Source of the DNA: an uncultured Eubacteriales bacterium
GTDB lineage: Bacteria > Bacillota > Clostridia > Christensenellales > Aristaeellaceae
Direction: 5' to 3'
Assembly (NCBI GenBank): GCA_902764875.1
Contig: CACWXP010000007.1
Coordinates: forward strand, 59,709-123,708
Length of the DNA stretch: 64,000 nucleotides
Below are positions 8,973 through 17,397 of this stretch, piece after piece (positions within the stretch are counted from its first letter, which is position 1; every line of letters begins with the position of its first letter). The notes beneath the pieces were generated by a model. It was not told the DNA's origin, did no database searches, and saw only the letters and a list, made by a program, of their open reading frames with translations. The position numbers were made by a program, and so were the translations under genes.

Positions 8973-9008
8973 GAATTGTATGGTGAAAAGGGAAAGGGAG
9001 GACCCCAG

Positions 9009-9074
9009 ATGAAATACAGAAGATTTGTTCTTTTTCAGGAACGCCTGCTGAGATTTCTTACGGAGGTTATTTGA
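9009..9074 (+). CDS. Possible 21-residue leader peptide
   Basis: The short ORF has a strong GGGAGGA ribosome site six to seven bases before its ATG, between a plausible promoter and the next gene. It encodes 21 residues rich in Arg, Phe and Leu (MKYRRFVLF at the start, EVI at the end). Its last codons contain the GGAGG of the following gene, and its stop is one base before that gene's ATG, an arrangement typical of translational coupling. It may be a regulatory leader or only a ribosome-loading ORF. Nothing in the peptide sequence names a signal. Confidence 0.5.
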   Translation: MKYRRFVLFQERLLRFLTEVI

Positions 9075-9075
9075 C

Positions 9076-9741
9076 ATGATTCGAATTGCCGTACCGACCA
9101 ACCGGCCGGAGAATGTGATCAACTATCTGAACGCTTTGACCGGCCTCGGGGCCCGGGGAGAGGCCGGAAGGAACTTTGATCCTTCCGGCTTTGACGGACT
9201 GCTGCTGCCGGGAGGATGCGACATTGCTCCTTCGCGGTACGGACAGGAGAAAACCGCAGAGGGAACCGTCGACGACGAGCTGGACGCGATTCAGTTTGCG
9301 GCGCTGGAGCGATTTCTTGCGGCGGGGAAGCCGGTATTCGGCATCTGCAGGGGACACCAGCTGCTGAACGTTGCCTTCGGCGGGACGCTGATTCAGCATC
9401 TTGCCGGAGCGGAGCATCACACGGGCCTGCCCGGCGGGGGCGACAACGCCCACGGGGCAACCATTGAACAAGGATCTTATCTGCAACCGATCTACGGCGA
9501 CGCATGCCGGGTGAACTCCTCCCATCATCAGGGTGTTGACCGGTTGGGGGAGGGACTGCGGGCGGTGATGCGGGCTGAAGACGGCACGGTTGAGGCCATG
9601 GAACATGACTCCCTTCCTGTTTGGAGCGTTCAGTGGCATCCGGAACGGATGTGCTTCGCGCACCGGCGGGAGGACACCGCGGACGGCAGCCTGGTTATCC
9701 GATTTTTCCTTGAACAGTGCCTGCAGCAGAAGAGGGGCTGA
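9076..9741 (+). CDS. Class I glutamine-amidotransferase-fold peptidase (PuuD-like gamma-glutamyl hydrolase family)
   Basis: The 221-residue protein has the family's LLLPGGCDIAPSRYG segment, the nucleophile elbow GICRGHQ (cysteine near residue 96) and the catalytic His-Glu in VQWHPER near residue 195. Members cleave gamma-glutamyl bonds, for example gamma-Glu-GABA in putrescine breakdown. No other putrescine genes are nearby, while the adjacent genes process cell-wall peptides, which contain a gamma-D-glutamyl bond. A role on such peptides is therefore possible but only inferred. Translation is probably coupled to the 21-codon ORF. The 3' end overlaps the convergent acetyltransferase by 47 bases. 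Confidence 0.85.
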   Translation: MIRIAVPTNRPENVINYLNALTGLGARGEAGRNFDPSGFDGLLLPGGCDIAPSRYGQEKTAEGTVDDELDAIQFAALERFLAAGKPVFGICRGHQLLNVAFGGTLIQHLAGAEHHTGLPGGGDNAHGATIEQGSYLQPIYGDACRVNSSHHQGVDRLGEGLRAVMRAEDGTVEAMEHDSLPVWSVQWHPERMCFAHRREDTADGSLVIRFFLEQCLQQKRG

Positions 9742-10861
9742 CAGGCATGGACAACAGATCGAACCGCCGGACGGGACGCAGTCCGGCTTTTTCATAGATT
9801 TTTCGCGCATGGCTTTCCCATCCGGTGAAAAGAGAACAGAAGGACGCGCCCTCCCGGACGAACGCCTGCAGGAGCAGATCGAAGAGGACGGTGGCGACGC
9901 CCCGGCGCTCATAGGCGGGATCCGTGCAGATGCCGGTGAACCAGCCGCGGCCGCTTTGCTGGCGGTCCACGGGGCCGGTGAAACCGACGATGCGGTCTTT
10001 GTGGATGGCCGTGAGCAGCATTCGCGGCCCCCGGGGCGGCAGTCCGTCCGCCCAAAACCGGGGATCCGCGTTCGGCTGTCCGGCCTTCCAGGCCGCGATC
10101 TCCGTGCGAAGAACGTCGCGCCAGTATTCACTTCCGACATTCGTGCACATTTGGTCAAAATCATACTCCAGGGAAGGGTCGTACGGCCCGGTTTCGATGC
10201 CTTCGGCGCGGAGGCGTTCCCTTTTGGCAGCCGTATCCGGAGAAGGGACCCAGGCGGAAAGGTCCCCGTACAGGGCGACCTCCCGGGCGCAGACGGTGAA
10301 ACCGCAGCGGAGCAGAAAAGGATAGCCGGCGCAGGACACATCCGCGCCGGGCATATTGTTATGGTCATGGCCCGGCGTGCCGGGAATCTGCCAGTCCAGG
10401 CTGACCGGATTCGTTCCCGAAATCATCAGCGTGTTCGCTCCCCGGCGGGCCATGCTTTCCCCAAAATCACGCAGCAGCGCACGGCCGACGCCTTTTCCGC
10501 GGCAGGCGGGGGAAACCAGGATCACCGTGAGATAAGCGGCGTCCAGCCGGGCGGGAGGCGCGGCGCCCGGCGCCACACCGTGGAGGAAACCGACAACCCG
10601 GTTTTCACTTTCGGCCACCAGCAGGTTTTCGGGCTCGCGGGACGGGCCGGCCACAAACTTGCAGCGGAAGGATTCCTGCGTCAGGGGAAGATACAGCACT
10701 TCCCCGGCGTCCACGCAGGTATTCCAGAGCCGCAGGACAGACGGAAGATCCGCCGGGGTCATTTTTCTGATTTGCATCGCATCCGGCAGACCCGTAGGGG
10801 TCCTCTTTCTGATTTGCATCGCATCCGGTCCATCCGCCGGGGTCCTCTTTCTGATCTGCAT
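9695..10861 (-). CDS. Tandem-domain GNAT acetyltransferase
   Basis: The 388-residue protein has two GNAT folds. The first contains the acetyl-CoA loop SPACRGKGVGRALL, and the second contains TDPAYERRGVATVLF and a terminal EKAGLRPVRRF. The substrate is unknown. The start is ambiguous because the first 42 codons are three near-copies of one 14-codon unit, each beginning with ATG (10861, 10819, 10777). The ATG at 10861 has AAGGA eight bases upstream; the third is probably the ancestral start because it runs straight into the GNAT fold. It is the last gene of the minus-strand cell-wall operon, 24 bases after NagZ, so an amino-sugar or amino-acid substrate is plausible. Confidence 0.85.
   Translation of the reverse strand: MQIRKRTPADGPDAMQIRKRTPTGLPDAMQIRKMTPADLPSVLRLWNTCVDAGEVLYLPLTQESFRCKFVAGPSREPENLLVAESENRVVGFLHGVAPGAAPPARLDAAYLTVILVSPACRGKGVGRALLRDFGESMARRGANTLMISGTNPVSLDWQIPGTPGHDHNNMPGADVSCAGYPFLLRCGFTVCAREVALYGDLSAWVPSPDTAAKRERLRAEGIETGPYDPSLEYDFDQMCTNVGSEYWRDVLRTEIAAWKAGQPNADPRFWADGLPPRGPRMLLTAIHKDRIVGFTGPVDRQQSGRGWFTGICTDPAYERRGVATVLFDLLLQAFVREGASFCSLFTGWESHARKIYEKAGLRPVRRFDLLSMPVSPSSAAGTVQGKIG
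10736..10861 (-). repeat. Three tandem 42-bp units at the start of the GNAT gene
   Basis: Units at 10861-10820, 10819-10778 and 10777-10736 encode MQIRKRTPADGPDA, MQIRKRTPTGLPDA and MQIRKMTPADLPSV. They keep the reading frame and each supplies a start codon. The copies differ at a few bases, so the duplication is not brand new. Slippage or unequal recombination could vary the number and so the N-terminal length. Confidence 0.9.
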
Positions 10862-10885
10862 AAGCATTATCCTTGCGGCTCTGAT

Positions 10886-12373
10886 TTACGCGTTCAGGAG
10901 GGCAAAGACGGCATCCAGGGCGAGGGTCTGATACTGCCAGGCCAGGATGTGCCAGGCGTTTTTCGGCGCGTGATCGAGGACGGAAGGTATATCCAGCCCG
11001 ACGCAGACGACCGGAATGCCCAGGTCGGCCAGGCGTGCGGCTTCTTTCAGGTCTTCCTCCAGGTGCTCTCCATGCCGCAGGAAGAACAGGGCTGATTCCG
11101 GAAGCAGCTCCGGCTTTTCCCCGGTTCCGTCGAAGCAGAAAGCTGAACCGAACCGCTCTGCGGCCATAGACGAGGCTTTCAGATGACCGCCGTCGACGAC
11201 GGGTGAACTGCTGAGGGCAGGCCAGGCCCAGAACAGGGTCTTCTCATTGATCGCAGGAAGCGGCCGGTTCTCCGGTGCATGCACGACACGAACCACGCGG
11301 CGCATGATTTCGGCGCAGGTTTCCTGATCCTGCGGATCCGCGAACTCTTCGGCCGGGCCGAGGGGCGGGAGCGCGGCCTTTTTCGCCGCGATGCGCTGAT
11401 AGGCTTCCGCAAGGTTTTCCGCGGAGAGCTCGCCGTTTTCCACGCCTTCCATGATCCGGACGCAGGCGGCGGCGGCCAGGGAGGGGTCATGACAGACAAG
11501 GGCAATATCCGCGCCGGCCTTCAGGGTACGTAACACCCCTTCCGGCACCGGGAAGAGATCCATCACCGCGTGCATCTCCATCCCGTCGGAAATGATAATC
11601 CCGGAGAAGCCCATACGCTCGCGGAGGAGGCCTGTCAGCACCCGGGAGGATACCGTACCGGGAAGTCCTTCCGGCTCAATGGCGGGAAAGGCGATATGTG
11701 CCGACATGATGGCGTCGGTTCCGGCGCGGATGGCTTCCCGGAAGGGAACGAGATCGGTCTGTTCCAGGTCTTCGAGACTTTTATGGACCACGGGGAGGGC
11801 AAAATGGGAATCCACGGAGGTGCCCCCGCGACCGGGAAAGTGCTTGGCGCAGGTCAGAACGCCGGATTCCCGGACGCCCTCTATATACGCCCGGCTGAAA
11901 AGCACGATCTGCTTCGGATCTTTTGAAAAATGGCGGTTACCCGCTGAAACGTCATATGTATCTCCCAGACAGTCCACCACCGGGGCGAGATTCAGGTTCA
12001 CGCCCGCGGCGCGGAGCCTTTTGCCGATGATCCGCCCGACGGTCCTGGCGCTTTCCGGATCACCGGTCGCACCGAGCGCGCCGGCACAGGGGGTGTTGCC
12101 GGACAGATGGTCGATGCGGGTGACTTCGCCGCATTCCTCGTCGATCATGATGAAGGGCGGCAGACCGGTTTCCGAGAGGATCAGTTCCCGCAAATCGGCG
12201 CAGAGGGCCTTCAATTGCTCAAAACTTTCCACATTCTCGCTGAACAGCAGAATATTCCCGACCTTATACTTTTGGATCAGCTCCCGGAGCTCCGGCGGAA
12301 CCGTTGTGCCTGTGAAGCCGGCGCAGATTCGCTGACCGATGGCGATCGTAAGTTTTTCCTTGGTCCATTCCAT
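10886..12373 (-). CDS. nagZ: Family 3 beta-N-acetylhexosaminidase, NagZ type
   Basis: The ATG at 12373 lies nine bases after GAGGAGG, giving 495 residues. The glycoside hydrolase family 3 barrel shows the hexosaminidase signature KHFPGRGGTSVDSH. The Asp and His of VDSH form the acid/base pair known from NagZ enzymes; the second histidine of the usual KHFPGHG is arginine here. The likely nucleophile Asp is in IISDGMEM. A second domain follows, as in Bacillus-type NagZ. NagZ removes terminal GlcNAc from GlcNAc-MurNAc chains. There is no signal peptide, so it should work in the cytoplasm. It lies 56 bases after NamZ. Confidence 0.88.
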   Translation of the reverse strand: MEWTKEKLTIAIGQRICAGFTGTTVPPELRELIQKYKVGNILLFSENVESFEQLKALCADLRELILSETGLPPFIMIDEECGEVTRIDHLSGNTPCAGALGATGDPESARTVGRIIGKRLRAAGVNLNLAPVVDCLGDTYDVSAGNRHFSKDPKQIVLFSRAYIEGVRESGVLTCAKHFPGRGGTSVDSHFALPVVHKSLEDLEQTDLVPFREAIRAGTDAIMSAHIAFPAIEPEGLPGTVSSRVLTGLLRERMGFSGIIISDGMEMHAVMDLFPVPEGVLRTLKAGADIALVCHDPSLAAAACVRIMEGVENGELSAENLAEAYQRIAAKKAALPPLGPAEEFADPQDQETCAEIMRRVVRVVHAPENRPLPAINEKTLFWAWPALSSSPVVDGGHLKASSMAAERFGSAFCFDGTGEKPELLPESALFFLRHGEHLEEDLKEAARLADLGIPVVCVGLDIPSVLDHAPKNAWHILAWQYQTLALDAVFALLNA

Positions 12374-12429
12374 TTCTTTTTTCCTCCTCGCTATGGCGAG
12401 TTTTTTTCCGACAAAGTCTGTCTTCAACA

Positions 12430-13572
12430 TCAGTCGTAGAGCAGAAAGGGCTGCCGCTCCTTCGCGAAGCGACGCCGGGCCTCCTCATGGGCGGAGAGCA
12501 GGGTTGGGCCGTCCAGACGGCCGAGGCGGTAATCATCCGTGCCAAGGAGCAGGTCGATCATATACCTTTCCGGGGTGTTGGCGACCCATTCCAGCTTCTC
12601 CGGATACAGCTCCCGGACGCTGTCCAGGAGCGCCAGGGCGCCGGCCACGGGATCCGCGGCGGCGGGATCCGTGAGATGAACCTGGACGCCGGCGCAGGGT
12701 TCGCCCGCGTACCAGGAGGCGCAGGGGGTGAACCAATGGGGCCGGAAGCGGACGCCGGGGACGGCGCGGCTTTCCGCCGCCGCGGCCAGCCGGTCCGCGT
12801 CGATCCAGGGAGAGCCGATATACTCAAAGGGCATGCAGGTTCCCCGGCCTTCGGAGAGATTGGTACCTTCAAAGATACAGGTTCCCACATAGGCCAGGGC
12901 ACTGTGGAACGTCGGGCAGTTCGGGGAAGGCGCGGGCCAGGGAAGATCCGCTTCCTCCGGGCGCATGCCGCGGCGCCAGCCCTCCAGGGGAACCACATGA
13001 AGCTCCAGATTCTCCAGCCCCAGGTGATGCTTCACCCAGCGGGCGTATTCACCGATGGTCAGTCCGTAGCGGGTGGGCAGGGGATAGAGGCCCACATACG
13101 AGGAAAATCGTGGGTCCAGAACGGTGCCCTGAATCTTTTCGCCCCCCAGGGGATTGATCCGGTCGAAGACCACCACCGGCTTTCCGGCCCGGCAGCAGGC
13201 CTCCATATTCAGGGAGAGGGCGTAAAGAAAAGTATAGAACCGGGCGCCCACATCCTGCATATCAAAGCAGAAGATGTCGAAGGTTTCCAGCATCTTTTCC
13301 GTCAGGACTTTGGTTTTTCCGTAGAGGGGGAACACCGGGAGTCCGGTGGCGGGATCCTGCATTGCAGAGAAGGCCTCGCCGGCCTCAATGTTTCCGCGGA
13401 TGCCGTGCTCTGCGGCGAAGAGGGCCGTAAGGCGGTACTTCCGGTGCAGAACGTCCGCCGTCGGGCAGAGGGAACGGGTCAGACCGGAAGGATTGGTCAG
13501 CAGCCCGAGACGCCCGGAGGAAAGCAGAGTATCCACGGTTTCGACGCGGTCAATACCGGACAGAACAGGCAT
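12430..13572 (-). CDS. namZ: Exo-beta-N-acetylmuramidase, NamZ type (DUF1343, GH171)
   Basis: The 380-residue protein matches the DUF1343 family throughout: LGLLTNPSGL, then FAAEHGIRGN, then FDMQDVGARFYT, FDRINPLGG and EGTNLSEGRGT. The Bacillus subtilis member NamZ cleaves terminal MurNAc from cell-wall sugar chains and is encoded next to nagZ and amiE, the same neighbourhood as here. It starts after AAAGGAG and has no signal peptide, unlike secreted relatives, which suggests it trims imported fragments inside the cell. NamZ and NagZ together would break GlcNAc-MurNAc chains into single sugars from the non-reducing end. Confidence 0.9.
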   Translation of the reverse strand: MPVLSGIDRVETVDTLLSSGRLGLLTNPSGLTRSLCPTADVLHRKYRLTALFAAEHGIRGNIEAGEAFSAMQDPATGLPVFPLYGKTKVLTEKMLETFDIFCFDMQDVGARFYTFLYALSLNMEACCRAGKPVVVFDRINPLGGEKIQGTVLDPRFSSYVGLYPLPTRYGLTIGEYARWVKHHLGLENLELHVVPLEGWRRGMRPEEADLPWPAPSPNCPTFHSALAYVGTCIFEGTNLSEGRGTCMPFEYIGSPWIDADRLAAAAESRAVPGVRFRPHWFTPCASWYAGEPCAGVQVHLTDPAAADPVAGALALLDSVRELYPEKLEWVANTPERYMIDLLLGTDDYRLGRLDGPTLLSAHEEARRRFAKERQPFLLYD

Positions 13573-13612
13573 GGGCGGTCTCCTTTTTACGCTTTTCTTT
13601 CGGTATTTGAGG

Positions 13613-13646
13613 AAAGGGGCCGTTCCCTGAACGGAAACGGCCCCCG
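13613..13646 (-). terminator. Hairpin between the binding protein and NamZ genes
   Basis: A 9-bp stem (GGGGCCGTT at 13616-13624 pairing with AACGGCCCC at 13636-13644) lies between the binding-protein stop and namZ. The minus-strand T-run is short (TTTCC), so it more likely attenuates transcription or stabilises the binding-protein message than ends it completely. Confidence 0.6.
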
Positions 13647-13669
13647 GGTTTTATCCCTTGGGACAACAA

Positions 13670-15124
13670 TTATTTTGCGAGGAACGCATCCAGCTGAGCC
13701 TGGATTTCAGCCTTCACCTTTTCGAGGCCGGCTTCGTTCATTCTCTCCAGCATTTCCGGGATCACCACATCGGGATCGGAAGTGCCGGTATAGAGTTCAC
13801 GGCGATATTCTTCGATGATCGTCTTGATCGCGAGGCATTCGGTTTCAACGGGTCCGATGTCAGGCGTGAAGCCCATGGCGGCGGACAGGGTCGCATCCGC
13901 ATAGCCGGCCATGGTCTTTTCCCACTGATGGATATCGGTAGGAACTTCCGGGAAGGGAGAAGCTTCCAGCGCGCCGACGGTATAGTGGCCCTGGGCATAC
14001 GCCTGGACGCCCATGTTGGAGCTGCCCAGCTCGGTGCGGGTCACAGTGCCGTCATCATTGCGGGTGTAGTGCTTGCCTTCGATACCATAGCGGGCGGTCT
14101 CACGATACCAGGGATCAGTGTTCATGAGCTCAACCAGCTTCAGGGCTTCTTCCTTATGCTCGGAGAAGCTGCTGATGGCGGTCATGGAGCCGCGGATGGA
14201 AGAGGTGCTCATGAAGGGTCCGTCATAGCGGGAAATGTAGATGGGCTGCTTGATAACGTTGGCCCAGACGGTTTCAGCGCCGAACCAGCCCTGACCGGAC
14301 TGGACAACACCGGCCTGCGCACGGGGCATGGACTCAGTGACGGCGGCGTCGGGATTGATGTAGCCCTTCTGATACCACTCATGGATCTTGCGGAGTCTGT
14401 TCTTCCAGGCGTCGATTTCAAGCGCGCTCTTCACGACATGTTCGTTCTCGGTGCCCTGGGCTTCCCATTCGAGGCCGATCAAATAATCCATGTTGAGCCA
14501 GTCGACGAGGCAGTTCTGCCAGGAGGTGATGCCGCCGTAGCTCATCTTGAAGGGATAGTCATCGGGATTTTCCTTCTTGTAGGCTTCGAAGTAGGGTTCG
14601 ATGCCTTCGAAGGAGATATAGAGATCCTTTTCGAAACCGGCCTTGTTGAGGAAGAAATCGGAATTCAGGATCCAGAAGACTTCATAGCCGATGTCCTTCA
14701 TGTGGGGGATGGCATAGATGCCGCCGTTGACCTTGGCACCTTCCCAGGCGAGGGGCAGGACGGATTCCTTCAGGGCAGGAACCGTGTCCAGATAGTCATC
14801 CAGCTGCAGGAACATGCCGGCGGCCACGTTGGTTGCATAATCATTCCACCAGTCGCAGGTGAAAGCGATGTCGAAGTATTCACCGGTCTGGGTGGCCAGG
14901 GCGATCTGCGTTTCGTCCATATATTTGAATTCGCAGGTGACGCCGATCTTTTCCGCGGAATACTTGTTCAGCACTTCTTCCACTTCGGGCCAATCAATGG
15001 GGGTCTCGCTGGCAGTGTACATGAACCAGACGAGATGGACGGGCTCCTTGGCCTCAGCCGTCGCGAACGAGCAGACGGAGAGAACCATCACCAGAGTCAG
15101 GAACAGGGACAGGATCTTCTTCAT
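13670..15124 (-). CDS. ABC transporter substrate-binding protein, LipO/DUF3502-like
   Basis: The 484-residue protein begins with a Sec signal peptide (MKKILSLFLTLVMVLSVC, cut probably after ATA near residue 23). The cysteine is preceded by valine, so a lipobox is poor. The mature part has the features of family 1 binding proteins partnered with LplB/YtcP permeases (FDIAFTCDWWNDYA, GGIYAIPHMKDIGYEVFW, and a C-terminal DUF3502-like region). Its position between the permease genes and namZ in an operon headed by murQ and murK suggests that it captures muropeptides or MurNAc-containing sugars. A GGAGG site precedes the ATG. Confidence 0.88.
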   Translation of the reverse strand: MKKILSLFLTLVMVLSVCSFATAEAKEPVHLVWFMYTASETPIDWPEVEEVLNKYSAEKIGVTCEFKYMDETQIALATQTGEYFDIAFTCDWWNDYATNVAAGMFLQLDDYLDTVPALKESVLPLAWEGAKVNGGIYAIPHMKDIGYEVFWILNSDFFLNKAGFEKDLYISFEGIEPYFEAYKKENPDDYPFKMSYGGITSWQNCLVDWLNMDYLIGLEWEAQGTENEHVVKSALEIDAWKNRLRKIHEWYQKGYINPDAAVTESMPRAQAGVVQSGQGWFGAETVWANVIKQPIYISRYDGPFMSTSSIRGSMTAISSFSEHKEEALKLVELMNTDPWYRETARYGIEGKHYTRNDDGTVTRTELGSSNMGVQAYAQGHYTVGALEASPFPEVPTDIHQWEKTMAGYADATLSAAMGFTPDIGPVETECLAIKTIIEEYRRELYTGTSDPDVVIPEMLERMNEAGLEKVKAEIQAQLDAFLAK

Positions 15125-15275
15125 GGGGTTACCTCCTTTAAAGTGATATATTTGGAACGGCTTCTGCCGCTCAAATCAGGGCTGCAACCTCAATCGTCGC
15201 GACTGCCCACCGGACAGATCGCTCGTTTCGGTTGAATTCACATTCGCTGATATATCCGCCACCGTCGGTAAATGC

Positions 15276-16220
15276 TCATCCTTTCACGGCTCCGATAGTC
15301 AGGCCACTGATAAAGTACTTCTGGAAGAAGGGATAGCTGAACATGATAGGCACAACGGAAATCACCACGATTGCCATCCGCATGGTTTCGCTCGGCAGTG
15401 CGTTGCTGTTGGCGGACATGGCCATGTCATTGTTTGCCAGGTACTGGATGTTCTTTTCAATATTCACCAGCACGTACTGCAGGGGGAAGAGGTCGTGCTG
15501 GTTGCTTTCGATGTAGAGGCTTGCCTGGTACCAATCGTTCCAGTAGGCAAAGGTCAGGAAGAGGGCGATGGTGGCCAGCGCTGGCAGGGAAATGGGCAGC
15601 ACCAGCTGGACGAAAATGCGCAGCTGGCTGGCCCCGTCAATCTTTCCGGATTCGATGATCTCATCCGGCACGGTGGTCTGGAAGAAGGTGCGCATGATGA
15701 TGACATAGAAGGAGGAGCAGCACAAAGGCAGGATCAGGGCCCAGTAAGTATTCTTCAGACCAAGAATCTGGGTATTAATCACATAGGTGGACAGCAGACC
15801 GCCGTTGAAGATCATGGGAATGAAGATCAGGTAGGTATAGATCTTCCGTAGGCGGAAATTCGGTCGGGAGAGCACATATCCCATGGTCGAGATCAGGGTC
15901 AGGCCTAGAACGGTTCCGACGAGAGTGATGCCGATAGAGGTCAGGAATGCCATGACGACCGTGGGGATCCCGTGGGTGTTCCGAAGATGCCAGACGTACT
16001 GATATGCCTCGGTGGACCACTCGGCGGGGACAAAACTGTAGCCGACCTTGCCGATGGAAGCCTCCGAGGAGAAGGAGATGATGATGACAAAGATTACGGG
16101 GATCACGCACAACAGGGCCAGAAGGATAAACAGAATGCTGTAGGCGATGTCGGTGCTCCGGCGGATGGAGTTGAACCGTTTCATTCCGCTGCCGGAAACG
16201 GTAAGGGTTGACTTGGACAT
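15276..16220 (-). CDS. ABC transporter permease, YtcP-like
   Basis: The 314-residue membrane protein starts after AAGGAGG and carries six hydrophobic segments. The EAA loop reads IIESGKIDGASQLRIFVQLVLPISLPALATI near residue 195. The C-terminal VVPIMFSYPFFQKYFISGLTIGAVKG is typical of the MalG-side permease of LplB/YtcP importers. It forms the membrane channel with the next-upstream permease (21 bases away). No dedicated ATPase is encoded here. About 150 bases separate it from the binding-protein gene; I see no clear promoter or terminator there. Confidence 0.92.
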   Translation of the reverse strand: MSKSTLTVSGSGMKRFNSIRRSTDIAYSILFILLALLCVIPVIFVIIISFSSEASIGKVGYSFVPAEWSTEAYQYVWHLRNTHGIPTVVMAFLTSIGITLVGTVLGLTLISTMGYVLSRPNFRLRKIYTYLIFIPMIFNGGLLSTYVINTQILGLKNTYWALILPLCCSSFYVIIMRTFFQTTVPDEIIESGKIDGASQLRIFVQLVLPISLPALATIALFLTFAYWNDWYQASLYIESNQHDLFPLQYVLVNIEKNIQYLANNDMAMSANSNALPSETMRMAIVVISVVPIMFSYPFFQKYFISGLTIGAVKG

Positions 16221-16240
16221 ACTCTGCTTTTCCTCCTTTC

Positions 16241-17227
16241 TCAGAACAGCGCGCTTTCCTTGTCCACCTTGCGCACGATCGCGTTAGCGACGATCATGGT
16301 AAGGCAGCCGAGGACAGACTGGAGGAAGCCCGCGGCGGAGATATATCCATATACCGGGCGGGGATTGTTGAACATGGAATTGAAGACATAGACATCCAGG
16401 GTCAGGTAGACGCTAGTGAGGGAACTGGAATTCCGAGTGGTCCGGTAGAAAAGGCCAAAATCAGAATTGAAGATTTTGCCAACGGCCATGATGAACATAA
16501 TGATCATGATGGTTTTCAGCATGGGAAGGGTAATGTAGCGCGTTTGCTGCCATTTGGAGGCACCATCGATCATGGCAGCCTCGTAGAGGCTTTCATCGAT
16601 CCCCTTAATGGAGGCCAGGTAGACCACCATAGAGTACCCGACGGTTTTCCACATATGCAGGAAAACCAGGAACCAGGGCCAGTAGCCCACGGCCTCCCCT
16701 TGATACCATTTAACCGGCGTCCCGTTCAGGGACATAATGATGCGGTTGACCAGGCCGTTATCCGTCGACAGGAAGGCAAAAACGAAATAGCCGACGACCA
16801 CCCAGCTGAGGAAATGGGGGAGAAACATGGCGGTCTGGGTCACCTTGGCCAGTTTCTCACTCCGGAGATGGTTGATCATGATGGCCAGGGCCACCGGCAG
16901 CACAATCCCCAGGATAATGAAAATGATGTTGTATCCAATGGTGTTGCGGAACATGTTGATGGTCGTTTCCTTATTGTTGGCAAAAAGGAAACGGAAGTTA
17001 TCCAGCCCGCACCATGCGCTGTTATTGAAAAGACTCCAAAGGAACCCCTTGCCGGGGGCTACCTTATATTTCTTGAAGGCGATGATGAGCCCGAACATCG
17101 GGAGATAGCAAAGAAGGAGATACCAGATGGTACTCGGAAGGGAAAGTAGGAAAAGCTGAAAATCGTCCTGCGTGAAGCGGCGTTTTTTCCGGGCGGAGGC
17201 GGCCTTGGCCGGGGTGGTTCCTTTCAT
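16241..17227 (-). CDS. ABC transporter permease, LplB-like
   Basis: The 328-residue protein starts at the ATG at 17227 after AAAGGAG; an earlier in-frame methionine lacks a ribosome site. It has the LplB-type N-terminus (FLLSLPSTIWYLLLCYLPMFG, IAFKKYK) and the EAA loop ESLYEAAMIDGASKWQQTRYITLPMLK. It pairs with the YtcP-like permease. The 170 bases between the kinase stop and this start contain an extended -10 element on this strand (TGATATACT, 17380-17372) without a good -35, so a weak internal promoter is possible. Confidence 0.92.
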   Translation of the reverse strand: MKGTTPAKAASARKKRRFTQDDFQLFLLSLPSTIWYLLLCYLPMFGLIIAFKKYKVAPGKGFLWSLFNNSAWCGLDNFRFLFANNKETTINMFRNTIGYNIIFIILGIVLPVALAIMINHLRSEKLAKVTQTAMFLPHFLSWVVVGYFVFAFLSTDNGLVNRIIMSLNGTPVKWYQGEAVGYWPWFLVFLHMWKTVGYSMVVYLASIKGIDESLYEAAMIDGASKWQQTRYITLPMLKTIMIIMFIMAVGKIFNSDFGLFYRTTRNSSSLTSVYLTLDVYVFNSMFNNPRPVYGYISAAGFLQSVLGCLTMIVANAIVRKVDKESALF

Positions 17228-17397
17228 GGGGGTTGCTCCTTTCTCCGAAAACCTTTGGGCATCCCTGCGGATCGAACTCATCACCAAAACCGACCGCATG
17301 AAAGAGGAGGGCCGCGCTTCCCGGCAAGGGAAAACGGGCATCCGTATTGAATTCGTCCCAAAAGCAAGAAAAGTATATCACAATTCTGAAAAAAACG

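Noticed and set aside
15050-15124. Lipobox in the LipO-like binding protein
   Set aside because: The residue before the cysteine is valine (LSVC), which signal peptidase II rarely accepts; a standard signal cut after ATA is better.
13658-15235. 525-codon plus-strand frame opposite the binding-protein gene
   Set aside because: The minus-strand frame has a signal peptide and family motifs; the plus frame mirrors its codons.
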